Source of the DNA: Labilithrix sp.
Lineage (GTDB): Bacteria > Myxococcota_A > Polyangia > Polyangiales > Polyangiaceae
NCBI GenBank assembly: GCA_019637195.1
Contig: JAHBWA010000063.1
Coordinates: forward strand, 1 to 46,129
DNA: 46,129 nucleotides
Reading direction: 5' to 3'
Under the pieces are notes generated by a model. The model did no database searches and had not been told where the DNA came from. It saw nothing but the letters and a program-made list of their open reading frames with translations. The position numbers were made by a program, and so were the translations under genes. Positions 1 to 6,735 of this stretch are shown in pieces. Each line of letters opens with the position of its first letter. The first letter of the stretch is position 1.

Positions 1-290
1 ACGCTGCCGACCTGGATCTCGTCGCCCGGGATGACGAGGCGCCGCTGCCCCGCGTCGAGCGGCACGTCGCCGACCGCGCAGTCGGGGCCGACCGCGATCA
101 GCGCGACCTCGCTGATCTTGGCGTGCTCGTCGTCGACGCCGGGGACGTCGACGCGAACGTCACACGCTTCCGCGCGCCCGATCGTGAGCACTCGTGCTCC
201 CAGCTCGATGCGGCGCGTCTCGCGGAACGACCCTCCGGGAGGAACGACCAGATGCACGCTCCCGGTAGTGTCGCACGTTCCCTCCTCCAC
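1..290 (-). CDS. FHA-domain protein, 3' part outside window
   Basis: Read leftward from a GTG at 290, an open frame runs off the window edge. It contains VLTIGRAEACDVRV followed by DDEHAKI, which matches the forkhead-associated pattern (GR, then about 17 residues later the H of the SxxH position, here DEH). FHA domains bind phosphothreonine and usually act in Ser/Thr kinase signalling. The domain begins close to the N terminus and more domains may lie beyond the edge. The GTG at 288-290 was chosen because it directly precedes the coding-like sequence (EEGTCDTTG). A second in-frame GTG lies 30 bases downstream, so the start is uncertain. It is divergent from the gene at 495. Confidence 0.55.
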   Translation of the reverse strand, partial: MEEGTCDTTGSVHLVVPPGGSFRETRRIELGARVLTIGRAEACDVRVDVPGVDDEHAKISEVALIAVGPDCAVGDVPLDAGQRRLVIPGDEIQVGS

Positions 291-354
291 TAGTAGGGCT
301 TCGCGTCTGGCGGGGTCGGGCCGCGCCGAGCTGGCTCCCGGCGCGGCGCGCTCT

Positions 355-377
355 CGGAGCCGCGAGGTGCGGCTCCG
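355..377. repeat. 9-bp inverted repeat between divergent genes
   Basis: CGGAGCCGC, loop GAGGT, GCGGCTCCG form a perfect 9-bp stem with a 5-nt loop. It lies in the 204-bp space between the divergent starts at 290 and 495, where no gene ends, so a terminator is unlikely. An operator or a 5'-leader structure is possible. The rest of this gap holds no convincing gene. Confidence 0.35.
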
Positions 378-494
378 CTGCACCCGACGGCGGGATGACC
401 GTCCCGAGCCGCAGGCTTCTTGGCCAAGGCGCGACCGGCGCGGGACACTTCGCGTCGAAGCCCGACCACGCCCCCTTGCTGCTGGGAACCGAAC

Positions 495-902
495 ATGGAC
501 GACCGCCGCCGCCGCCGTAGCTCCGATCCGCTCGTCGCTCTCCACTACCAGCTCAGCTCCGCTCGCGCGCTGGGCGATCTCGACGCCATCGTCGTCGCCG
601 ATCCCTCGGGCGTCGTCGTCGCCGGCGCCGGCTCCTGGCCGGTCTGCGAGGAGCTCGCGGCCTACGCGCCGCTGCTCGCGGACGGCGACTGGGCGCAGAT
701 GAGCACGCAGGTCTCGTCGCGCGTCGAGGCGCTCCGCCACGAGGTCGACGTCCGCGCCGTCGCCGTCGGGGGCCAGGAAGTGCTCCTCTGCACGCGGCAG
801 AAGCGCCGCGTGGAAGCGATCGAGGCGCTCGCGGCCTCCACGCGGCACCTCGACGACGCCGCGCGCGGCGTCAGCCGCATCCTCACCGCCGTCGCGGCGT
901 GA
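495..902 (+). CDS. Small protein, Roadblock/LC7-like pattern
   Basis: 135 residues from the ATG at 495. The first 12 residues are Arg-rich. Then a helix (DPLVALHYQLSSARALG) is followed by a strand-turn-strand pattern, DLDAIVVADPSGVVVAGAG, and a helix containing VCEELAAYAPLL. This order resembles the Roadblock/LC7 (longin-like) fold that often partners small GTPases in myxobacteria, but the match is only a pattern. No signal peptide or membrane segment is visible, so it should be cytoplasmic. An earlier in-frame ATG at 420 exists, but its added residues are not protein-like. The function is not recognised. Confidence 0.65.
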   Translation: MDDRRRRRSSDPLVALHYQLSSARALGDLDAIVVADPSGVVVAGAGSWPVCEELAAYAPLLADGDWAQMSTQVSSRVEALRHEVDVRAVAVGGQEVLLCTRQKRRVEAIEALAASTRHLDDAARGVSRILTAVAA

Positions 903-962
903 CCCCCGCGGCGCGTAACGCGTCGCGTTGACGTCCCTCTACGCCGGGGCTAAGGACTCTCC

Positions 963-1547
963 ATGAGCGACGAGGAAGCTCCGCCTCCGCTGGACAGCGT
1001 CCCGCCCGAGAGCCCGCACGAGCGTGGCCGAGACAGCCGACGCCGTCGCCTCGAGGGGGTCATCCCGGAGATCGTGCGTCGCGCGGTCGAGCTCGGCGTC
1101 GAGAAGGCGCAGGAGGCTCCCGACAACCTCAAGTCGTTCGTCGGCGATCTCAAGCTGCCGAAGGACATCGCTCACTACCTCCTGCAGCAGATCGACGAGA
1201 CCAAGAACGGACTCTTCCGCGTCGTCGCGAAGGAGATCCGTGACTTTCTCGAGCACACGAACTTCGCCGGCGAGGTGCAGAAGCTCCTCACGACCGTTCA
1301 GTTCGAGGTGAACACGACCATTCGCTTCACGCCGAACGACGGCCGCCCGAAATCGACGAAGAGCAAGAACGAAGAGAGCGAGAGCCAGGAGGACGACGCT
1401 GGCGACGCCGCGCGCGGAGGCGAGGACGAGCCGGGCGAGCCGGGCGAGCGCCGCCTCACTCCACTTCCGAAACCCGAGGTGAAGACCGCCGTGCACGTTC
1501 GGCGCGACGAACGAGAACGTCGACGACGTCGCGATCGCGACCCCTGA
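963..1547 (+). CDS. Conserved hypothetical protein with acidic tail
   Basis: 194 residues; an AAGGA ribosome-binding site (952-956) sits 6 nt before the ATG. Residues 30-115 look helical and amphipathic (DLKLPKDIAHYLLQQIDETK, then FLEHTNFAGEVQKLLTTVQF), with a pattern like proteins that coat surfaces or assemble by coiled coil. From about residue 120 the sequence is low complexity: an acidic Glu/Asp/Gly stretch (EDEPGEPGE) and then an Arg-rich end (RRRRRDRDP). No signal peptide is seen. It follows the gene at 495 by 60 bp in the same direction and may share its transcript. A phasin-like role can be imagined from the helical pattern, but nothing here demonstrates it. Confidence 0.7.
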   Translation: MSDEEAPPPLDSVPPESPHERGRDSRRRRLEGVIPEIVRRAVELGVEKAQEAPDNLKSFVGDLKLPKDIAHYLLQQIDETKNGLFRVVAKEIRDFLEHTNFAGEVQKLLTTVQFEVNTTIRFTPNDGRPKSTKSKNEESESQEDDAGDAARGGEDEPGEPGERRLTPLPKPEVKTAVHVRRDERERRRRRDRDP

Positions 1548-1563
1548 GATCGTCGTGTTCGAG

Positions 1564-1569
1564 TATGCT
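1564..1569 (+). promoter_or_regulatory. Candidate -10 box for a leaderless mRNA
   Basis: TATGCT ends 7 nt before the ATG at 1577, which has no Shine-Dalgarno sequence. This spacing would put the transcription start at or beside the A of ATG. No -35 hexamer is evident. The same arrangement recurs at 6724, 40102 and 44257. Confidence 0.35.
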
Positions 1570-1576
1570 GCGCGCC

Positions 1577-2044
1577 ATGAGCAAGCCGCTCCGAGCGGGG
1601 GGGGAAGTCGACAGCTGGTGCACCAAGTGCAAGCTGGTCCTGAATCACCGTGTGATCGCGATGGTGGGTGGAACCCCCGTGCGTGTCGAGTGTTCGACGT
1701 GCATGTCCCATCACAATTTCCGCGCCCGAGCGCCAGGCGAGAAGGCGCCGTCGACCGCGCGCGCGTCCTCCGGGACCGCCGGCCCGCGCTCGACGCGGGC
1801 CACCTCGGCGACCAAGGCCCAGCAGGCCGCGCTCGACCGCGAGCGGTCGTGGGAGAAGGCCGTCTCCGGCAAGGCCGTCAGCGAGTTCAAGAACTACCGC
1901 GTCGACGAGATCTTCTCCGAGGGTGACCTGATCCGGCACAAGAAGTTCGGCGACGGCGTCGTGACGCGGATCCTCGACCAGAGGAAGGTCGAGATCCTCT
2001 TCAAGGACGAGCCGCGGACGCTCGCGCAGGGCCTGACGGACTGA
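1577..2044 (+). CDS. Zinc-ribbon protein with UvrD/PcrA-type C-terminal fold
   Basis: 155 residues. The N terminus has WCTKC (C15, C18) and ECSTC (C39, C42), two CxxC knuckles that would form a zinc ribbon. A Ser/Thr/Ala-rich linker follows. The C-terminal 45 residues, including LIRHKKFGDGVVTRI and VEILFKDEPRTL, match the small Tudor/SH3-like element found at the end of UvrD/PcrA helicases and in many myxobacterial small proteins, where it contacts RNA polymerase or nucleic acid. A role in transcription or DNA transactions is therefore inferred. An in-frame ATG at 1565 would add MLRA. The ATG at 1577 is preferred because a -10-like box ends 7 nt before it. Confidence 0.75.
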   Translation: MSKPLRAGGEVDSWCTKCKLVLNHRVIAMVGGTPVRVECSTCMSHHNFRARAPGEKAPSTARASSGTAGPRSTRATSATKAQQAALDRERSWEKAVSGKAVSEFKNYRVDEIFSEGDLIRHKKFGDGVVTRILDQRKVEILFKDEPRTLAQGLTD

Positions 2045-2074
2045 GCGAGGCCGCGGCCCGAGCGAGGCCGCGGC
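2043..2074. repeat. 17-bp tandem direct repeat at a gene end
   Basis: GAGCGAGGCCGCGGC occurs at 2043-2057 and again at 2060-2074, overlapping and just following the stop codon at 2042-2044. Each copy contains the self-complementary GCCGCGGC, so each can fold locally. Confidence 0.45.
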
Positions 2075-2099
2075 GCGCCTGGGCAACTCGAGCGCGGTC

Positions 2100-2135
2100 G
2101 CCCGCCGCGCGGGGCGCCCCTGCCCTGCGGCGGGC
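2100..2135 (+). terminator. Candidate hairpin terminator
   Basis: GCCCGCCGC (2100-2108) pairs perfectly with GCGGCGGGC (2127-2135). The loop contains a further palindrome, GGGGCGCCCC (2111-2120). It lies 55 bp after the stop of the zinc-ribbon gene and before the cupredoxin gene. There is no U-tract, so it is only a candidate. Confidence 0.35.
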
Positions 2136-2255
2136 TCGGCGACGACGGCGCGGTTGCGCTTCTTGCCAAGGCCTCCCGGCGGACGCTAGTCGTCTCGGCC
2201 TTGGCGGTCTCGTCCTGCGAGGCCGCCGATGCTTGCCGACTCGATGGAGGCCTCG

Positions 2256-2624
2256 ATGAACAAGATGTTGCTTGGACTCTGCGCCGTGCTGGCCACAGCG
2301 GTGGCGCCCGCCTGCAGCGCCGACGACGAGTCGTCGTCCGACGCCCCCGAAGACGTGGTCAACGTCGACATCACGAGTAACCAGTTCACGCCGGCTTCGC
2401 TGCGGATCAAGGTCGGCCAGACGGTGCGCTGGACCTGGGGCGGCGGCACGCACAACGTCGTCTCTGGTCCCGACTGCAACACCGAGGACGGCAACTTCAA
2501 GAGCGGCGCTCCCGTCGGCGGCGGCACCTTCGACAAGAAATTCGAGACCGCCGGGACGTTCCCCTACTACTGCCAGCCCCACTGCGCGATGGGCATGACG
2601 GGCGAGATCGTCGTCGAGCCCTGA
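2256..2624 (+). CDS. Secreted cupredoxin (plastocyanin/azurin family)
   Basis: 122 residues from the ATG at 2256, preceded by GGAGG at 2246-2250. Upstream in-frame ATGs at 2229 and 2244 lack a comparable site. Residues 1-20 form a signal sequence ending in VAPAC, possibly lipoprotein-type with C20 as the anchor. The mature part has the blue-copper ligand set: H66 in GGTHNVV, then C106, H109 and M114 in YYCQPHCAMGM. It should be a type 1 copper electron carrier outside the inner membrane. The stop overlaps the next start as TGATG, so it is translationally coupled to the esterase. No oxidase or reductase partner is encoded nearby, so the electron partner is unknown. Confidence 0.88.
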   Translation: MNKMLLGLCAVLATAVAPACSADDESSSDAPEDVVNVDITSNQFTPASLRIKVGQTVRWTWGGGTHNVVSGPDCNTEDGNFKSGAPVGGGTFDKKFETAGTFPYYCQPHCAMGMTGEIVVEP

Positions 2625-5600
2625 TGCGCGCGCCGATCCCCGTCGCGCTGCTCCGCGCGCTGGGCTCGGCGAGCGGCCTCGTGGCGCTCCTCCTCGCGCC
2701 GCTCGTCGGGGCCGATCCGCCGCCGGCCGCCGCTCCGCCCGACGGGGCCGCCGCGCCGGCGACGGCCGACGAGGCGAGGCGCGCCGGCGACGACCGCGCG
2801 CCGGCGACCGAGGTCCGCCTGGCTCCGTCCGCGAACGGCGTCCTCGGCGCGTGGCTGGTCGCGGGCCCGTTCAAGGCGGCGCGCCGGGCGCTCGACGCCG
2901 CTCCCGCGGGCGTCGACGAGGGCAAGCTCGCGCCGTCGCTCGCCGCCGTGGTCGGCGGCGTTCGCGATCTCGGCGGCGGCAAGCTGAGGCCGCCCGCGCG
3001 CTGGACGCTCGTGTCGAGCGGACCGCCGAAGAAGGGCGCCGGCCAGGATCCGGGCACGAGCGGCAGCCGCACCGTCGATCTCAAGGCGAGCCTCGACGAC
3101 GCCAGCGGGAGCGAGCTCGTGGCGTACGCCGCGGGGCGCCTCCACGTCGAGCGTCCCGGCCGGCACTACCTCTCGCTGGGCGTCGACGACGGGGTGCGCG
3201 TCAGCGTGAACGGCAAGGTCGTCTTCGCGCGCGACGACGCGCGCGCGCTCCGCGACGACGACGACCTCGTCCCGCTCGATCTCACCGCCGGCGATCACGA
3301 CGTCGTCCTCAAGCTCCACCAACGGAGCGGGGCCTGGGCGTTCCGCGCGAAGCTCGTCGGCGAGACCTTCGCGCCGCCGCCGGGGGCGTGGCTCGGCCTG
3401 CCCGGCACCACCGCCGACGACGCGCTCGCGCTCGCCGCGCGGATGTCCTTCGTCGTCGTCGAGCGCGTCTTCGACGCGCGCGCGACGCCGCCTCGCTACC
3501 GCCCGCTCCTCACGGTCCGCTACCCGGAGGGCGCGCCGCGCGGCGTGCCGATCCAGGTGAGCGCGAAGCTCGTCGGCGTCCCCGCGACCTCCGCGTTCGA
3601 CGTCCGCGCCGGCGAGGTGAACGTCGGCGCGAGCGGCGTCTCGGACCTCGTGATCGCGTTGCCCGAGCTCGAGCCGTGGAGCGGGACGGCCACGCTCGAG
3701 AGCACGATCGCCGGCCGCGTCGTCCCGTCGGCGCTCGTGGCGCGGCCACGCTCGGAGCGCGCGCTCGTCCGCGCCGTCCGCGCCCTCGATCGCGTGAAGG
3801 GCGACGAGGCGTGGCTCGCCGACGGCTCGCTCGACTCGGTCCGTTACCTGACGGACCGGCTCGCGCGGCTCGTCGCGCGCGGCGACGGCGACGGCGAAGC
3901 GCAGGCCGACGAGGCCCGCGAGGTCGACGAGCTCGCCGCGAAGCTCGAGCGCGGCGTCGACCCCTACGAGGGGCGCTCCGGCATGATGCGCCGCGCGCTG
4001 GTGACGCCGTTCGACGGCGCGCCCAGCGAGCTCGGGCTCTACGTCCCGCCGTCGTACAAACCCGGGACCTCGCGGAAGTACCCGCTCGTGGTGGGGCTCC
4101 ACGGTCTGAACAGCTACCCGATGTCGATGATGCGGGCGCTCTTCGGGCTCGACGACGAGAAGAAGCCGGCCGCGTGGAAGGATCGGCACCCCGTCCCGCT
4201 GCCCGCCGTCGACGCGTTCGTGCTCACGCCGTACGCGCACGGCAACACCCTCTACCGCGAGATCGGCGAGGAGGACGTCCTCTACCTGACGCGGTGGGCC
4301 GCCCGACGGTTTCCCATCGACGAGACGCGCATCACCGTGACGGGCCCGTCGATGGGCGGGATCGGCTCGGCGGGGATCCCGCTGCGCTCGCCCTACCTCT
4401 ACGCGGCGGCGGCGCCGCTCTGCGGTTACCACAGCTACCTCATCCGCCCCGACGTCGCCGCGCAGCCGAAGCGTCCGTGGGAGCGCGCGGAGCTCGAGCG
4501 GCGCTCGAACGTGTTCTGGGCCGACAACGGCGAGCACCTCCCGCTCTGGATCGTCCACGGCACGCGCGATCTGCCCGAGGCGAACAGCGGCGTGCTCATC
4601 TCGCGCTACGAGAAGCTCGGCTACTCGATCAAGCACGACCACCCCGACGCCGGACACAACGTCTGGGGCGTCACCTACGGAGAGCTCAAGGGGCTCCGGT
4701 GGCTCCTCTCGCAGCGCCTCGATCCGCACCCGGCGCGGGTCCGCTTCCGGACGATCCACCCGCGCTACGACAAGAGCGCGTGGGTACGGGTCGAGGAGCT
4801 CGCGTCGCCGTACGGCTGGGGCGACGTCGACGCGCGCATCCGGAGCAGGACGGCGATCTCGCTGACGACGAGCGGCGTGACGGCGCTCGCGCTCACGCGC
4901 GACGACAAGCTCGTCGATCCGCGCGCGCCGGTCACGGTGACGGCCGACGGCGTCGCGCTGGCGTACGGCGAGGGCGAGGCGCTCACGCTGCACAAGGGCG
5001 CGAGCGGCCGGTGGGAGAAGGGCGCCGCGACGCCGCCCGCGCGGCCGTCGAAGCGGGGACGCGTGACCGGGCCGATCCGCGACGCCTTCCACGAGCCGCT
5101 CCTCTTCGTCTACGGGGCCGGCGACGACGCGCGCGTGAACGAGCGCGTCGCGCGAGGCTTCGCCGAGCGACCGGGGGTGACGGCGTCGTACCCGGTGGTG
5201 AGCGACGCCGAGTTCCTCGCGACCGGTCAGGCGCTCGCCAACGATCGCGCGCTCTTCCTGGTCGGGCGAACGAACAAGGTGCTCCTCGCGCTCGACTCGG
5301 CGGCGACCAACGCGGGCGCCCCGTTCCCGCTCCGCGTCGCGTCGGGCTCCGTCTCGCTCGGCAAGGAGCGCTTCACCGGCCGCGAGCTCGGCGGCGCGTT
5401 CATCCATCCGAACCCGGTGCGGCCCGACCGCTACGTGGTCGTCGTCGCGGGCGCCGACATGGCCGGGACGCTGCGCGCGCTCTCGCTGCCGGAGCTCTTG
5501 CCCGACTTCGTCGTGTGGGACGCCGGCGTCGCGCCGGCGCGCGGCCAGCGGCTCCTCGGCGCGGCCACGCTCCGCGCCGGCGGCGCGTTCGAGCGCGACT

Positions 5601-5692
5601 GGTCGCTCCCCGCGGTCACGGCCGACCCGCTCGCGAAGGCACCGCCTCCCCCGCCCGACGACGACCGCGACGCTACGTCCGACTCCCCCTGA
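2624..5692 (+). CDS. Large secreted serine esterase (alpha/beta hydrolase)
   Basis: 1022 residues with a signal peptide (hydrophobic GLVALLLAPLVGA, about residues 18-30). The N-terminal part contains a PA14-like or carbohydrate-binding-like sandwich (HYLSLGVDDGVRVSVNGKVV). A middle alpha/beta hydrolase carries PLVVGLHGLNSYP, the nucleophile elbow GPSMGG (S576), D649 in VHGTRD and H678 in DAGHNVWG, a complete triad at normal spacing. This is the arrangement of PHB-depolymerase/S9-like secreted esterases. The last about 300 residues form extra beta-rich domains and end in a Pro/Asp-rich tail. Its start overlaps the cupredoxin stop (TGATG). It ends 2 bp before the convergent rluB stop. The substrate is not evident. 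Confidence 0.82.
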   Translation: MRAPIPVALLRALGSASGLVALLLAPLVGADPPPAAAPPDGAAAPATADEARRAGDDRAPATEVRLAPSANGVLGAWLVAGPFKAARRALDAAPAGVDEGKLAPSLAAVVGGVRDLGGGKLRPPARWTLVSSGPPKKGAGQDPGTSGSRTVDLKASLDDASGSELVAYAAGRLHVERPGRHYLSLGVDDGVRVSVNGKVVFARDDARALRDDDDLVPLDLTAGDHDVVLKLHQRSGAWAFRAKLVGETFAPPPGAWLGLPGTTADDALALAARMSFVVVERVFDARATPPRYRPLLTVRYPEGAPRGVPIQVSAKLVGVPATSAFDVRAGEVNVGASGVSDLVIALPELEPWSGTATLESTIAGRVVPSALVARPRSERALVRAVRALDRVKGDEAWLADGSLDSVRYLTDRLARLVARGDGDGEAQADEAREVDELAAKLERGVDPYEGRSGMMRRALVTPFDGAPSELGLYVPPSYKPGTSRKYPLVVGLHGLNSYPMSMMRALFGLDDEKKPAAWKDRHPVPLPAVDAFVLTPYAHGNTLYREIGEEDVLYLTRWAARRFPIDETRITVTGPSMGGIGSAGIPLRSPYLYAAAAPLCGYHSYLIRPDVAAQPKRPWERAELERRSNVFWADNGEHLPLWIVHGTRDLPEANSGVLISRYEKLGYSIKHDHPDAGHNVWGVTYGELKGLRWLLSQRLDPHPARVRFRTIHPRYDKSAWVRVEELASPYGWGDVDARIRSRTAISLTTSGVTALALTRDDKLVDPRAPVTVTADGVALAYGEGEALTLHKGASGRWEKGAATPPARPSKRGRVTGPIRDAFHEPLLFVYGAGDDARVNERVARGFAERPGVTASYPVVSDAEFLATGQALANDRALFLVGRTNKVLLALDSAATNAGAPFPLRVASGSVSLGKERFTGRELGGAFIHPNPVRPDRYVVVVAGADMAGTLRALSLPELLPDFVVWDAGVAPARGQRLLGAATLRAGGAFERDWSLPAVTADPLAKAPPPPPDDDRDATSDSP

Positions 5693-5694
5693 TG

Positions 5695-6711
5695 TCAGCG
5701 CCCGCGACGGCCACCGGCGCGCGGGCGGTCGTCGCCACGCGGAGCGCCCGTGCGCGAGCGCGAGTCACCGCGCGGAGCCCCCGTGCGCGGCCGGTCGGCC
5801 CCACGCGGAGCGCCCGCCGTGCGTGCACCGCCACGCGAGCGCGGGGTGCCCCAGTTCTCCTCCTCGCCGCGCGGCGTCTCTGCGCCAAAGGCGCGTTGCG
5901 CGCGAGAGGCCGCGCCGCGCCGCGCCGCCGGCGCCGAGCGCTGCTTGTCCTTCGACGGGCTCTTCGGGATCGACGCCGCCGACGGGATCGATCGCGGCAC
6001 GCCGTACGTCTTCTTCAGCGCGATGAGCTCGTCGCGCGTGAGGTGCCGCCAGCGCCCCGGGGCGAGGCCCTCGGCGGAGATCTCGGCGAACGCGACGCGC
6101 GCGAGGCGCATCACCGGAAACCGTGTCGCTTCGCCCATGCGTCGGATCTGCTGGTTACGTCCTTCGCGGATCGTCAGCTCGAGCCACGTCTTGTCCGTCT
6201 CGTGGCGAAGCAGCTTGGCGGTCGCCGGCAGCGTCATGCCGTCCTCGAGGCGGACGCCCTTCTCCCAGAGCGCGATGTCGTCGGGCTTCATCAGGCCCTT
6301 GACCTTCAACACGTACGTCTTCGGCACGGTCTTGCGCGGGTGCAGGAGCCCGTCGGCGAGCTCGCCGTCGTTCGTGGCGAGCAGGACGCCGCTGGTCGCG
6401 AAGTCGAGCCGCCCGACCGGGTAGACGCGCGCGCCGAGGCTCGCGAGCAGCTCCTTAACCGTGGGACGGCCCTCGGGATCGCTCATCGTCGAGACGACGC
6501 CGCGCGGCTTGTGGAGCACCACGTACACGAGGTCCTCCGCGACGACGCGCTTGCCGTCGACCTCGACGCGATCGCGCCGGGGATCGGCCTTGACGCCGAG
6601 CTCGGTGATGACGCGTCCGTTGACGCGAACGCGTCCGGCCTTGATGAGCTGCTCGGCGGCGCGCCGCGACGAGACACCGCCGTGCGCGAGGATCTTCTGG
6701 ATGCGTTCCAT
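5695..6711 (-). CDS. rluB: RluB/RsuA-family 16S/23S pseudouridine synthase
   Basis: 338 residues. Residues 1-60 are an S4 RNA-binding domain (MERIQKILAHGGVSSRRAAE). The catalytic domain carries GRLDFATSG with the catalytic D103, and LTIREGRNQQIRRM, the RsuA/RluB/RluE signature. It isomerises specific uridines in rRNA; RluB (23S) is the commonest family member in this lineage, but the exact site cannot be read from the sequence. From about residue 255 there is a basic low-complexity tail with repeats of GAPRGDxRxRT ending RPRAGGRRGR, which probably adds non-specific RNA affinity. The ATG at 6711 begins the S4 domain. The gene is divergent from the PHP gene with only 24 bp between start codons. 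Confidence 0.9.
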   Translation of the reverse strand: MERIQKILAHGGVSSRRAAEQLIKAGRVRVNGRVITELGVKADPRRDRVEVDGKRVVAEDLVYVVLHKPRGVVSTMSDPEGRPTVKELLASLGARVYPVGRLDFATSGVLLATNDGELADGLLHPRKTVPKTYVLKVKGLMKPDDIALWEKGVRLEDGMTLPATAKLLRHETDKTWLELTIREGRNQQIRRMGEATRFPVMRLARVAFAEISAEGLAPGRWRHLTRDELIALKKTYGVPRSIPSAASIPKSPSKDKQRSAPAARRGAASRAQRAFGAETPRGEEENWGTPRSRGGARTAGAPRGADRPRTGAPRGDSRSRTGAPRGDDRPRAGGRRGR

Positions 6712-6723
6712 GGTCGTGGCTTC

Positions 6724-6730
6724 TACGATA
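6724..6730. promoter_or_regulatory. Symmetric -10 box, candidate bidirectional promoter
   Basis: The 7-mer TACGATA reads TACGAT on the plus strand (6 nt before the GTG at 6736) and TATCGT on the minus strand (13 nt before the ATG at 6711). Both fit TAnnnT. The two start codons are only 24 bp apart, so the two transcripts must start in almost the same place. Neither side has a clear -35 hexamer. Confidence 0.4.
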
Positions 6731-6735
6731 CGGGG

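Noticed and set aside
928..956. TTGACG, 17-bp spacer, TAAGGA as a promoter for the gene at 963
   Set aside because: TAAGGA is a poor -10 and lies where the ribosome-binding site (AAGGA, 6 nt before ATG) must be.
2567..5407. A 946-residue leftward open frame opposite the esterase gene
   Set aside because: It is extremely rich in Arg, Ala, Glu and Val with no domain motifs, which is how the complement of a G+C-rich gene reads; the plus strand has a complete catalytic triad and signal peptide.
2851..6735. Upstream part of a very long rightward frame reaching the PHP gene
   Set aside because: Before 6736 the frame is Arg/Ala-rich and overlaps the esterase and, in antisense, rluB; protein-like sequence starts only at the GTG.
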